From: an archaeon
GTDB lineage: Archaea > Nanobdellota > Nanobdellia > Woesearchaeales > GW2011-AR9
Length of the DNA stretch: 40,362 bases
Direction of reading: 5' to 3'
Assembly (NCBI GenBank): GCA_023265925.1
Contig: JAHFSD010000007.1
Span: 1 to 40,362, forward strand
Every line of letters starts with the position of its first letter. Within the stretch, counting starts at the first letter, position 1. A program made the position numbers and the translations under genes. Under the pieces are notes generated by a model. It was not told where the DNA came from and ran no database searches. It saw only the letters and a list, made by a program, of their open reading frames with translations. Positions 15,405 to 22,880 of this stretch are shown here, piece by piece.

Positions 15405-16592
15405 ATGAACCTGTTTTACCTGAAAACCTATCCGCTGGACAAGAAGACCATCTTGGTCCGGGTGGATTATAACGTTCCCCTGAAGGATGGGAAAGTAGCC
15501 GATAATACCCGAATCAAGGCTTCCCTGCCGACGCTTCAGTATCTCCTGCAGAAAAAGTGCAAATTAGTTCTAGCTACCCATCTGGGAAAACCTGATGGCA
15601 AGATCGTTCCCGCTTTACGGGTTGATCCGCTGGCCAAAGAGCTGCAGAGATTACTGAACGTCAAAGTACACAAGTTGGATGATTGCCTTGGCAAGGACAT
15701 CAAAGAAAAAATCCGGAAGGGAAAATCCCGAATTTATTTCCTGGAAAACCTGCGTTTCTATCGGGAGGAAGAGCAGAACAATCCCATTTTTGCCCACAGC
15801 CTGGCAAGTTTAGCGGACATCTACGTCAATGATGCCTTTGCCGTCTGCCATCGCCAACACGCCAGTGTCCAGGCCATTACGCAGTACCTTCCTTCCCTTC
15901 CCGGCTTGTTGGTAGAGAAAGAAATCCATTACCTGAGCAAGGCGTTGCATCCGGAACGGCCCAGTGTCTGGATCATGGGCGGGGCAAAATTGGATAAAGT
16001 GGATTTGATCCAGCAAGCGTTGCGCCAGGCAGACTACATTTTAATCGGCGGGGCGTTAGCTTTTTCATTTCTGAAAGCCAAAGGCCTTTCCGTGGGCATG
16101 TCCAAGGTAAGTTCTGAATCCGTCCAGCTCGCGCGGCAATTGCTGCAGCAGAAAGAAGCACGAAAAATAATCCTGCCCGTTGACATAGTGGCAGTGAAAC
16201 AGCTCTCTCTCAGGGCCAAGGCTGAGACAGTGCGCTACAATGAAATCCAGTCTGCTCAGATCGGATTAGATCTCGGTCCGGAAACGATCAAGCTCTTTAA
16301 GCACTATCTGTACAAAGCAAAAACGATCGTCTGGAATGGCCCACTTGGGTATTTTGAATGGGCAAAATTTGCTGTGGCCACCAAAGAGATTGGTCGGTTT
16401 ATCAGCAGTCTGACGGCAACGTCCATTGTTGGCGGCGGGGAAACGGCTGAAGCGCTGCAGAAGTTTCATCTGCAGTATACATTAACGCATCTGTCAACGG
16501 GCGGAGGGGCTGCCTTACAATTCCTAGCGGGAAAGAAACTGCCGGGGATCGAGGCGCTGGAAAGGAGTTATGGGAAATTCAGGAAAAAGTGA
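15405..16592 (+). CDS. pgk: Phosphoglycerate kinase
   Basis: This is a 395-residue glycolytic/gluconeogenic enzyme that transfers phosphate between 1,3-bisphosphoglycerate and ADP. Family motifs are present: ILVRVDYNVPLKDGKVADNTRI near the N terminus, ATHLGKPDG, ENLRFYREE, VNDAFAVCHRQHAS, MGGAKLDKV, WNGPLGYFEW, and the C-terminal GGGETAEAL and STGGGA. The frame is open far upstream, but that part is antisense to the hydrolase. ATG 15405 fits both homology and the TATA box at 15371-15380. The length is normal. Confidence 0.95.
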   Translation: MNLFYLKTYPLDKKTILVRVDYNVPLKDGKVADNTRIKASLPTLQYLLQKKCKLVLATHLGKPDGKIVPALRVDPLAKELQRLLNVKVHKLDDCLGKDIKEKIRKGKSRIYFLENLRFYREEEQNNPIFAHSLASLADIYVNDAFAVCHRQHASVQAITQYLPSLPGLLVEKEIHYLSKALHPERPSVWIMGGAKLDKVDLIQQALRQADYILIGGALAFSFLKAKGLSVGMSKVSSESVQLARQLLQQKEARKIILPVDIVAVKQLSLRAKAETVRYNEIQSAQIGLDLGPETIKLFKHYLYKAKTIVWNGPLGYFEWAKFAVATKEIGRFISSLTATSIVGGGETAEALQKFHLQYTLTHLSTGGGAALQFLAGKKLPGIEALERSYGKFRKK

Positions 16593-16597
16593 ATACT

Positions 16598-17581
16598 CTA
16601 CACCCGCACTCCCACTTCCTTTCCCAATGAAATCTTCGTTAAATTGGTGAACAGTTCAATATGCTTGTCCCGGGCCGCGGTGCTGTCCTGCAGGTTATCT
16701 TGTAATATGGAAAGCTCTTCCTTAAAGCGCTGCTCCTGCTGCGTAAAATGATCGAGGCGGTACTGCAGATCGTCGAGGCGCATCAGCAGGTCACGATTGC
16801 CGCTGACTCTCTCCAGGGCATCCAATTGCTGCCGCAAGTCGGCTCGCCACTGGGGATTATCTGCCATTTTCATGTCCTGTAACAGCTTAGTGCGTTGCTC
16901 CCTGATTTTATGGAAATCTGAAAACTGCAGGTTCTGCTGCAATTGCTGCAAGTCCTTCTCCCGCTCTGCTTTCTTCACCAGCACTTCCTGCAGCTTTTCT
17001 TCCCGCTGCTGTACCATGCCCTGCAGCTTTTTAATGTTTTCCGCGTGCTGCTCAATCACCGGCGCTTTCTGGGCTAAGGTATAGATGTTGCGGTAGCCGC
17101 TTTGGGTGATTTTCTGCTCAAATGAATCCTTGAGCGTACGGGCATCCTGCAGCAGCTCAGTCAGGGAAAGAATGATCTCCTGGTCTCCCTCTACCACTTC
17201 TAATTTGTTCAACAGCTTTTCCCACAGCAGCTCAACCTGCTGGTGCAGGGGGATAGCTTTATCAAAAGATTCAATTTTGGTGAGCAGTTGCAGCGATTTC
17301 AGCACTTCCAGATAAATGACATTCAGTTCCGGGCTGGCTTTCAGCCGAGGCTTCCACGATTCAGTTTTATTCTCCAGCAGCCAGTGCATATCCTTCAGCT
17401 TGTTGCCATAGTCCGTAAACTCTTCCTTCAGGCGGAATTCCTGGATTTTACCCTGTGCTTTCTGGTCCAGCCATTCCGCTAATTCATAGACGTGCACCTG
17501 CTCGCTGGCCAGCGCTGGCGCTTTGCTGGTATCTTCCACTAAGATGCCGGCCTTTTCCAGCACTTTGCTCAGGAAGCCCAT
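16598..17581 (-). CDS. Coiled-coil protein of unknown function
   Basis: This is a 327-residue soluble protein. After an N-terminal helix (MGFLSKVLEKAGILVEDTSKAP) the region from about residue 165 to 300 is strongly coiled coil (MVQQREEKLQEVLVKKAEREKDLQQL; QYRLDHFTQQEQRFKEELSILQ). No enzyme motif is visible. Such proteins often act as scaffolds, but that is a guess. It converges with pgk, with a 5-bp gap, and has no operon partner. Confidence 0.7.
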   Translation of the reverse strand: MGFLSKVLEKAGILVEDTSKAPALASEQVHVYELAEWLDQKAQGKIQEFRLKEEFTDYGNKLKDMHWLLENKTESWKPRLKASPELNVIYLEVLKSLQLLTKIESFDKAIPLHQQVELLWEKLLNKLEVVEGDQEIILSLTELLQDARTLKDSFEQKITQSGYRNIYTLAQKAPVIEQHAENIKKLQGMVQQREEKLQEVLVKKAEREKDLQQLQQNLQFSDFHKIREQRTKLLQDMKMADNPQWRADLRQQLDALERVSGNRDLLMRLDDLQYRLDHFTQQEQRFKEELSILQDNLQDSTAARDKHIELFTNLTKISLGKEVGVRV

Positions 17582-17631
17582 GAAGTGCGCTAATAAGGGG
17601 GGAGTTTTTAATTATTTCTGTTGGAGAGTAT

Positions 17632-17700
17632 TCATCTCCCAACTACAACCTCAATCACCTCCCGGTGTTTCAGCAGATATTCCTTCCCCACCGGCTTCCT
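17632..17700 (-). pseudogene. Displaced 3'-end copy of the YchF-like GTPase gene
   Basis: Read on the minus strand, this stretch encodes the last 22 residues of the TGS domain plus a stop ([22 protein letters not shown]). The intact gene ends [22 protein letters not shown]. Seventeen of 22 residues agree and the changes are mostly conservative, so the copy seems to have evolved under selection before being cut off. It lies about 530 bp beyond the intact gene's stop with a two-gene module between, as expected if an element inserted at the 3' end and restored it. Confidence 0.75.
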
Positions 17701-17732
17701 GCTCATCTTTGAGTTTCTCCCACGAGTCCAAT

Positions 17733-18047
17733 TCATCCCGCTTTTTTCAGATATTTTTCCGCTTTTTTAACCATCTCTAAAGTCACATTACTTTCTATGC
17801 CTTGCTCGCGCATCAGCTCGAGAAACTCTCCCAGATATATTTGGGCAAATTGGGCGGCCTGTTCTAAGGTAAATTTCCCCTGAACATAGCTTTCTAACGC
17901 TCTTTTTTTTCTATCTACTTCTATCCCTTCCTGAAGCACCATGCGGAAAACGGCTGACCGATCCAGTTTTAGCATTTTACTGAGCAGATCTATATATTCT
18001 AAGGTAGGGTGTCCAACTTGTAAAGCCGTCGCTTTCAAATTATCCAT
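17733..18047 (-). CDS. UPF0175-like antitoxin/DNA-binding protein
   Basis: This is a 104-residue protein with a ribbon-helix-helix-like N terminus (LSKMLKLDRSAVFRMVLQEGIEVDRKKRALE) and the UPF0175 signature (YVQGKFTLEQAAQFAQIYLGEFLELMREQGIE). UPF0175 proteins usually pair with DUF3368 PIN toxins. ATG 18047, preceded by GGTGAG, is preferred over GTG 18056 and overlaps the upstream stop. Together with the next gene it forms the insert between the GTPase gene and its displaced 3' copy. Confidence 0.7.
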   Translation of the reverse strand: MDNLKATALQVGHPTLEYIDLLSKMLKLDRSAVFRMVLQEGIEVDRKKRALESYVQGKFTLEQAAQFAQIYLGEFLELMREQGIESNVTLEMVKKAEKYLKKAG

Positions 18048-18231
18048 TGTTCTCACCAGCTAATTTTGACAGAGCATACAAGATAACTTCGTTTTTATAT
18101 CTCCCGTGGACACCTAGGTTGGTAATCATGATTTTAGCAATTTTCTTTTCGATTTTTCTCTTTTCAGTATAGGCCAGCACCAAATTAATAGTGGTGGTGA
18201 ATGGGATGTTATAGTAGTCGCAGTAATTCAT
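18040..18231 (-). CDS. 63-residue protein, possible truncated DUF3368/PIN partner
   Basis: This short protein ([34 protein letters not shown]...) starts at an ATG overlapping the GTPase stop (ATGA) and overlaps the UPF0175 gene by 8 nt. UPF0175 partners are normally PIN proteins of about 150 residues. This sequence looks like only their C-terminal helical part, and no PIN acidic motif is seen. It may be the remnant left after insertion into the GTPase gene, or an unrelated small protein. Confidence 0.45.
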   Translation of the reverse strand: MNYCDYYNIPFTTTINLVLAYTEKRKIEKKIAKIMITNLGVHGRYKNEVILYALSKLAGENNG

Positions 18232-19427
18232 CTCCCACTCACTATCTCTACCACGTCCCGGTGTTTCAGCAGATATTCCTTCCCCACTGGCTTCTTAGTC
18301 TTGACATCCAAGGCACGGATAAAATTCTTCCCGAAATCGGTATGCAGCTTGTAGGCGAAATCTAACGCCGTCGTTTTCGGCGGCATTAGAAAACAGTCCG
18401 GCAGGCAGCGACCTTGGGAATCTTCCAATTTATTGACCCCGCCGGGAAAAATAGCGACGTAACCAAGCAGGTCAAAGACGGCTTTATCCAGAACTTCCTG
18501 TACGCCGGTCGAGCCCAACCTGTCCAGAATATTCAGGCGCAGAAATTCGAGACCTTTCTTTTGCCGTTCATTTAATTTCCCTTCCTGAACGACGGTAAAA
18601 GTCTTCTCGCCTGGCAGATAGTCAATCAATCCTGATTTTGCTGCTTCTTTCAGTGCCAGTTCCGCTTCGGCCGAACAGCCGATAAAAGAGTGGCCTGGAA
18701 ACTGCTTCCGCAGCCTCGTTAAATTCTCTGCGGCACCGGGAATGTCAATTTTATTGGCAGCGATAATCAATGGCTTGGTCTTCTTCCTCAATACTACTGC
18801 CAATTTCAACAATTCGTCATCGGTCCAGAACTGCGGCTTCTCCTTGTTCAGCTGCAGATCATTGAGCGCATCCTGTACCAGCTCTTCCGTCACTTTCAGC
18901 CCGGAAAGCTGCTTCGCTAATTCGATATGAATTTCCTGCTTTTCCTGGATGACGGTGCGGGCAAACTTCTGCCAGCCTTTCTTTAAAATGCCGAGGTACC
19001 ACCTATCAAGCTCAATTTCCAGAAATTCCACATCCTTGACGGGATCGTAGCTTAACGGCGGGACATTTTCTCCTTTCTCGTTGGTTGAGCCGGCAAGGTC
19101 AATGACGTGGATCAGGACAGCGGCTTGCCGTAAATCGTCTAAAAACTGGTTGCCCATGCCTTTGCCTTCATGCGCGCCGGGAACTAAGCCGGCCACGTCC
19201 AGTATTTGAACGGGAACGAAACGAGTGCCGTGAAGACAGTATCCCGTTCGTGGCTGGCATTGTTTCTTGAACCCTTTATCGACACAATCGACGCGGACGA
19301 AACCAACGCCGCTGTTAGGTCTGATGGTCGTAAAAGGGTAGGCAGCAATTTCTGCTTCTGCCAAGGTAGCTGCTTTGAAGAAGGTGCTTTTTCCCACGCT
19401 AGGTTTGCCGACAACGCCGATTAACAT
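18228..19427 (-). CDS. YchF/OLA1-like TGS-domain GTPase (Obg family)
   Basis: This is a 399-residue translation-factor-class GTPase/ATPase of the Obg superfamily, normal in length for archaeal YchF-like proteins. G1 is GKPSVGKST (residues 7-15), G3 is [16 protein letters not shown], and G4-like NKID appears at about residue 230. The C-terminal TGS domain runs from about [21 protein letters not shown] to the end ([17 protein letters not shown]). It probably acts on ribosomes. A second, diverged copy of its last 22 codons lies at 17632-17700. Confidence 0.9.
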   Translation of the reverse strand: MLIGVVGKPSVGKSTFFKAATLAEAEIAAYPFTTIRPNSGVGFVRVDCVDKGFKKQCQPRTGYCLHGTRFVPVQILDVAGLVPGAHEGKGMGNQFLDDLRQAAVLIHVIDLAGSTNEKGENVPPLSYDPVKDVEFLEIELDRWYLGILKKGWQKFARTVIQEKQEIHIELAKQLSGLKVTEELVQDALNDLQLNKEKPQFWTDDELLKLAVVLRKKTKPLIIAANKIDIPGAAENLTRLRKQFPGHSFIGCSAEAELALKEAAKSGLIDYLPGEKTFTVVQEGKLNERQKKGLEFLRLNILDRLGSTGVQEVLDKAVFDLLGYVAIFPGGVNKLEDSQGRCLPDCFLMPPKTTALDFAYKLHTDFGKNFIRALDVKTKKPVGKEYLLKHRDVVEIVSGR

Positions 19428-19455
19428 GTTCCCTCCACTTTTACCTCAGAATTCG

Positions 19456-20421
19456 TTAGTTATATAAATCTTGTTCTGCCCGAAATTTAATTTCTAATTG
19501 CGCATGATGCCGCAAAAACTCATACAAGGCCGCTGCTCCCGCCGGGACGATGGAAGATAACCGTGTTTCCAGAAATTCAGCTAATTGTGGGATGCTGTAA
19601 AAAGAAAGGTGGCGATGCTCAAATTTTCCTGGGGCACGCTCTCGCCAGCGTTGCTGCAGCCGGTCCTGGGACAGATAGACGGGGATTTCACAAATCACTT
19701 CCGGATGGCGGGAGGGAATCTGGCGGATGATGCCGTTAAATGCCGGTTCGCCCATCTCGGTGGCGGAAAGCCCAATTTCATCCTGCAATTCCTGGCGAAG
19801 GAAATACCCTAAATCTACTTTTTTTCCTTCCTCCGTCACATCGATAAAGCCGCCAAAAATATGGTGGGTGTTGGGATAGATCATCACTTTCTCGCTGCGT
19901 AAGCCGACAGTCGTGTAAATGTTCCGGGCATCCCCTGGCTGGTTCAATCCATAGAGTACTGAACACAAACCTAAAGGGTTGGCAAAATAATAGTTCGGAT
20001 CGGCAAAATCCTGCAAACCGGCGTTCATTAATCGTTCCCGAAAAGCCGGATCGCTAATGGCTCGGACATTAGTTCCGGTGAACGTCGCGTAGTCCGTTGA
20101 ACTTAAAGCCAGATACAGGGTTTTATCCTGAAGAACTGCCTGAGAGAAGCGATATTTAGGGTCGATGCCTCCAATTTGTTTCTGCATTCTCCTGACTTGG
20201 TCCTGGTCACCTTCCTGTAAGGCCTGGGCTAATTCCACGCTTCTCACTACTGTCATTTCTACTTGTTTAGTATCCCAGTACCGCCAGATTTCCTTGGCGA
20301 TGTCCGAACGTTCCAAATCAATAGTCATCGGCTGGCCTTTGGCAATGATTACTTCCAGCTCGGAGAGGGGAATGGAATGTTCCGGCCGTACCAGGTATTC
20401 CCAGGTCTTGGTGATGTTCAC
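19456..20421 (-). CDS. Nudix-like hydrolase domain protein
   Basis: This is a 321-residue protein with a Nudix-box-like segment (GGFIDVTEEGKKVDLGYFLRQELQDEIGL) preceded by a histidine-rich turn (NTHHIFGG). The box departs from consensus: the spacing is longer and the usual RE pair reads QE. Metal-binding glutamates are kept, so pyrophosphohydrolase activity is plausible but unsure. I choose GTG 20421 (MNITKTWEYLVRPEH) because TTTTAAATAA lies 24 bp upstream. The longer ATG 20454 start would translate that promoter. Confidence 0.7.
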   Translation of the reverse strand: MNITKTWEYLVRPEHSIPLSELEVIIAKGQPMTIDLERSDIAKEIWRYWDTKQVEMTVVRSVELAQALQEGDQDQVRRMQKQIGGIDPKYRFSQAVLQDKTLYLALSSTDYATFTGTNVRAISDPAFRERLMNAGLQDFADPNYYFANPLGLCSVLYGLNQPGDARNIYTTVGLRSEKVMIYPNTHHIFGGFIDVTEEGKKVDLGYFLRQELQDEIGLSATEMGEPAFNGIIRQIPSRHPEVICEIPVYLSQDRLQQRWRERAPGKFEHRHLSFYSIPQLAEFLETRLSSIVPAGAAALYEFLRHHAQLEIKFRAEQDLYN

Positions 20422-20435
20422 GTAGCTTACTCTAC

Positions 20436-20482
20436 AGTAGTTATTTAAAAACATTCCGGTGGTTCAGTAGTTATATAAATCA
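20436..20482. promoter_or_regulatory. Tandem TATA boxes between divergent genes
   Basis: A CAGTAGTTAT(T/A)TAAA unit occurs twice, 31 bp apart. The copy at 20436-20450 suits the minus-strand Nudix-like gene (GTG 20421). The copy at 20467-20480 suits the plus-strand DUF457 gene (ATG 20502). Confidence 0.55.
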
Positions 20483-20501
20483 CCCCGGTCCTGCTACAAG
20501 A

Positions 20502-21017
20502 ATGTTCGCCTTCACCCACCTCATCGGCGCCTGGCTGCTGGGGAAAGGCTCTGAATATTTTTCCAAGAAAAAAATTTCTTATGAAGTCTGGTTCTTCCTG
20601 CTCTTTGGCTCGCTTCTGCCTGACGTTGACTTCCTGATTGATTGGACCTTGGGAACGGAATTTCACCGCACCTTTACGCATAGCTTGCTGTTTGTGGTGG
20701 CTGGATTTGCCGTAGTCTATATTGTTCTTTATCTCTTTCATCATCCGGAGAAAAAAGCGGCAGCAGCGGCGCTGGCAGTGGGTATTTCTTCTCATTTACT
20801 GCTGGACATGATTGCTTCCCATGGCGTGCCTTTATTTTGGCCGAGTTTGATCCATTTTTCCTTTACCCATATTGGTTATTTTGATCCTGCTACTCCTTCT
20901 TTTCTGAACAGTTCGCCGGAGGTGTTACGGCGGGCTTTTAAGATGGCGATTCTGGACATGGCACTGGGGACGGCCTGGATATTCTGGCTGTGGTGGAAGA
21001 AGAAAGTGACGTTTTAG
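20502..21017 (+). CDS. DUF457/YdjM-type membrane-bound metal-dependent hydrolase
   Basis: This is a 171-residue membrane protein with the family signature: THLIGAWLLGKG near the start, LLPDVDFLIDW (about 42-52), HRTFTHSLLF (about 59-68) and GISSHLLLDMIASHGVPLFWP (about 97-117). Conserved His/Asp residues probably bind a metal. Four or five hydrophobic segments are visible. The substrate is unknown. ATG 20502 lies 27 bp from a TATA box, so it is leaderless. Confidence 0.82.
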   Translation: MFAFTHLIGAWLLGKGSEYFSKKKISYEVWFFLLFGSLLPDVDFLIDWTLGTEFHRTFTHSLLFVVAGFAVVYIVLYLFHHPEKKAAAAALAVGISSHLLLDMIASHGVPLFWPSLIHFSFTHIGYFDPATPSFLNSSPEVLRRAFKMAILDMALGTAWIFWLWWKKKVTF

Positions 21018-21067
21018 TCAGCTCAATTGTCTATAACATAATTAGCGCGCTTTACTATAAAAAAAAG

Positions 21068-21228
21068 TCCCCCCTCCCGGATTTGAACCGGGGATTTCGA
21101 GCAATGCTAACCACTGTCAGCGATTGTCCCTCGGTCACGGCTGACTGATGGTCATTCACAGCCACAGGCTTTGTCGATCAGCGCAATTACGCTACAGCCG
21201 AGTGTTCTAGCCGCTAAACTAAGGGGGG
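21068..21228 (-). tRNA. tRNA-Tyr(GUA) with two introns
   Basis: Exons 21228-21192, 21135-21128 and 21095-21068 join to a 73-nt tRNA. The acceptor stem is CCCCCCT/AGGGGGG with C1-G72 and A73, the archaeal tyrosine identity. The anticodon arm CTCGG-CTGTAGA-CCGAG matches archaeal tRNA-Tyr. Intron 1 (56 nt) sits at the canonical 37/38 site. Intron 2 (32 nt, 21127-21096) interrupts the variable region: a CGAG:CTCG helix with 3-nt bulges GGA and AAA predicts removal to leave a 5-nt variable loop. A minus-strand TATA box lies about 28 bp upstream and a T-run follows (21058-21066). Confidence 0.88.
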
Positions 21229-21369
21229 ATAGCTGTTCATTTCGGGGCTGCTTTATTAAATTTTTGCTGAAAATGGCGCTTTTTCTCCCCGCCTTTCCGT
21301 CAGCAAAAATAACAACCTTTTTAAACATAAACGTATTTCTCCCCCTAAAACCAAAGAGGGGTGATATTG

Positions 21370-21732
21370 ATGGCAAAAGCAAAAGGAATAGCGGGGCGAT
21401 CCCATTTGCTGGGAAGCTGGTCGTTTCTGATCGGTTTAATCCTGGCGGTACTTCTGGGGTTAGGATATGTCGGCGCATACCGAAACCCATTGGTGTGGCT
21501 GGTGTTCTTACTGGGAGTGGTCGTGGGATTGCTAAACATCACCCATGACGAGATGGTGCCGTTCATGACCGCCGGGGTCGTACTGGCATTAGTGTCATTT
21601 TTGGGTGCAAGCGTGCTGGACGGGTTAGGCTCTGAAGTGGTGAGCGGCATTCTGAAAGGAGTGTTGACCTTGTTCGTGCCGGCAACGATGATTGTGGCCC
21701 TGAAGTCCGTCTTCGTCTTGGCGCGAGGATAA
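21370..21732 (+). CDS. Small four-helix membrane protein
   Basis: This is a 120-residue hydrophobic protein (MAKAKGIAGRSHLLGSWSFL...) with four membrane segments, rich in Gly and Val (LILAVLLGLGYVGAY; VWLVFLLGVVVGLL; VLALVSFLGASVL; TLFVPATMIVALKSVFVL). ATG 21370 is preferred over GTG 21361 because GAGGGGTGAT precedes it. A TATA-like CTTTTTAAAC (21317-21326) lies upstream. It sits between tRNA-Tyr and tRNA-Gly. The function is unknown. Confidence 0.7.
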   Translation: MAKAKGIAGRSHLLGSWSFLIGLILAVLLGLGYVGAYRNPLVWLVFLLGVVVGLLNITHDEMVPFMTAGVVLALVSFLGASVLDGLGSEVVSGILKGVLTLFVPATMIVALKSVFVLARG

Positions 21733-21803
21733 ATTCTTTTTTTTCTTTTTTTTTCTATTTAACGATAAGATTTATTAATAAATAGCCTTCTGGCAGTGTC
21801 AAT

Positions 21804-21983
21804 GCGGTAGTAGTATAGTGGTCAGAAGACTGCACAGGTCTGGCCAATATGCGGCCTTGCCACGTTGACAAGACGCCAACAGGCTGCGACCGGGGTTCGA
21901 CTGCCAGTATCCTAGGCGAGATAGGCGGGCGTAAAGCTCACCGCGACGAATAGGCTACTGGAACGAAAGTCCCCGCTACCGCA
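21804..21983 (+). tRNA. tRNA-Gly(GCC) with three introns
   Basis: Exons 21804-21825, 21848-21862, 21881-21901 and 21970-21983 join to a 72-nt tRNA with acceptor GCGGTAG/CTACCGC, A73 and anticodon loop TTGCCAA. Introns are 22 nt in the D arm, 18 nt at 37/38, and 68 nt in the T loop between 59 and 60. The T-loop intron shows a textbook bulge-helix-bulge: stem CGGGG:CCCCG, bulge AG|T, helix TTCG:CGAA, bulge AC|T. Removal restores TTCGACT. A TATA box (about 21771-21784) and a T-run (21984-21992) flank the gene. Confidence 0.92.
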
Positions 21984-22006
21984 GTTTTTTTTCAGAAAGT
22001 AAAAAC

Positions 22007-22177
22007 TGGCCCCACTGGGATTCTCCTGCCACAATCTGATGATTGCTGGCCTTTGAACCCAGAACTTCTGCCTGACTTGGGATACTGTTGGATACTGTTG
22101 TATAGAACGTACCCGTATAAGAGCAGCGCTCTATTCCCTAAACTTGGGCAAAGTTTGCCAGGTTGAGCTATGGGGCC
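22007..22177 (-). tRNA. tRNA-Ile(UAU) with three introns
   Basis: Exons 22177-22158, 22133-22116, 22073-22052 and 22020-22007 join to a 74-nt tRNA: acceptor GGCCCCA/TGGGGCC, A73, D arm GCTC-AACCTGGTA-GAGC, anticodon loop CTTATAA, T loop TTCAAAT. Introns are 24 nt in the D loop (AAACTT/AAGTTT helix), 42 nt at 37/38 (GGGTAC/GTATCC helix) and 31 nt in the T loop at 59/60. UAU reads AUA directly, in place of the modified CAU tRNA most archaea use. It shares its TATA box with the divergent structured RNA. Confidence 0.9.
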
Positions 22178-22200
22178 ATAGCGCTGACGAAGTACGCTAG

Positions 22201-22208
22201 TATAAAAG
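22201..22208. promoter_or_regulatory. Bidirectional TATA box for tRNA-Ile and structured RNA
   Basis: TATAAAAG is centred 27 bp from the tRNA-Ile 5' end (22177, minus) and 26 bp from 22231 on the plus strand, where the terminal helix of the structured RNA begins. No other TATA box fits either start as well. Confidence 0.65.
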
Positions 22209-22230
22209 GTTTTTCGTAATACTTTAATAT

Positions 22231-22652
22231 CCTGAAGCGGCTTCTCCAACATAGGGAAACGCCGCCCGTGCCAAGAGGGGAGCTCGGCTGCACGACTGCT
22301 TGCACCCTGTCGTCGTTGGAACGGAAAACTTTCGGAATACACAGCATTGTTGCAGCGGTTATTCCAGCCGGTTTTCCGCCGAGCTCCCGGCACTGGGCGG
22401 CGTTTCCCGTCTAGAAGCAGCGGGGGTGGGGGCTGGCCGCTCGGCTCGCCCGTTTCCCGTTGCTGTTCTTGCTGTAGATCGCAGTAGTAAGAGAAGAAAC
22501 GGTAATAGACGAGGGGGTGCAAGCAATGGTTTAGCTCGCAACCAATGAGGCAACGACCTCATTGGTGCGCCAAAGGAACGTTATTCCTTTGTGCGCCTCG
22601 CTTCTTGGCCTAGCCCCCACCCCCGCTGCCAACGTAGAGAAGCCGCTTCAGG
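22231..22652 (+). ncRNA. Unrecognised large structured RNA (about 422 nt)
   Basis: This GC-rich, stop-laden stretch folds by long perfect helices. The ends pair over 16 bp (22231-22246/22637-22652). Arm 1 is 22254-22267/22395-22408 (14 bp), then 22278-22288/22378-22388 (11 bp), then 22322-22329/22371-22378. Arm 2 is 22417-22434/22612-22629 (18 bp), carrying hairpins 22450-22456/22496-22502, 22541-22550/22557-22566 (10 bp) and 22572-22578/22584-22590. A T-run at 22670-22674 could end it. I see no SRP helix 8 signature (GGAAG...AGCAG) and RNase P RNA is elsewhere. A very diverged SRP RNA cannot be excluded. Confidence 0.75.
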
Positions 22653-22880
22653 TTGGTGAAGAGCTACGGTTTTTCTCACTGTACTGCGTACTCCCGGCGG
22701 GAAAGAGTATACCGGGCTCGCTCTTTTCCCTTCCTCTTTATAAATCACCCGGTTTGCCAACCCCACTATTTATAAATAAACCCCTCAATTTGCCTTTTCC
22801 TACCCGGCAAAGATTACAAACCATTATAAAGCGGGAAAAAAAGCTTCATACCAGGGAAATATAAAGAACCATCGAGAACA
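22653..22880 (+). promoter_or_regulatory. Leader region of nnrD with several TATA-like boxes
   Basis: After the structured RNA come a T-run (22670-22674) and a 9-bp hairpin (22699-22707 with about 22721-22730). Four TATA-like boxes then follow near 22735, 22768, 22823 and 22857. The last (AAATATAAAG, 22857-22866) is about 20 bp from the nnrD ATG and fits a leaderless start. What the other three might drive is not clear. Confidence 0.4.

Noticed and set aside
20422-20454. ATG 20454 as start of the Nudix-like gene
   Set aside because: These codons coincide with the TATA box; GTG 20421 is 24 bp downstream of it.
21068-21228. Bacterial-like tRNA-Tyr with a long variable arm
   Set aside because: The 37-nt variable region folds as a bulge-helix-bulge intron, and its removal gives the 5-nt loop expected for archaeal tRNA-Tyr with C1-G72.
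22231-22652. SRP (7S) RNA
   Set aside because: The overall closed-end layout is similar, but the helix 8 signature and Alu motifs are not found, and arm 1 is much too long. Left as an alternative only.
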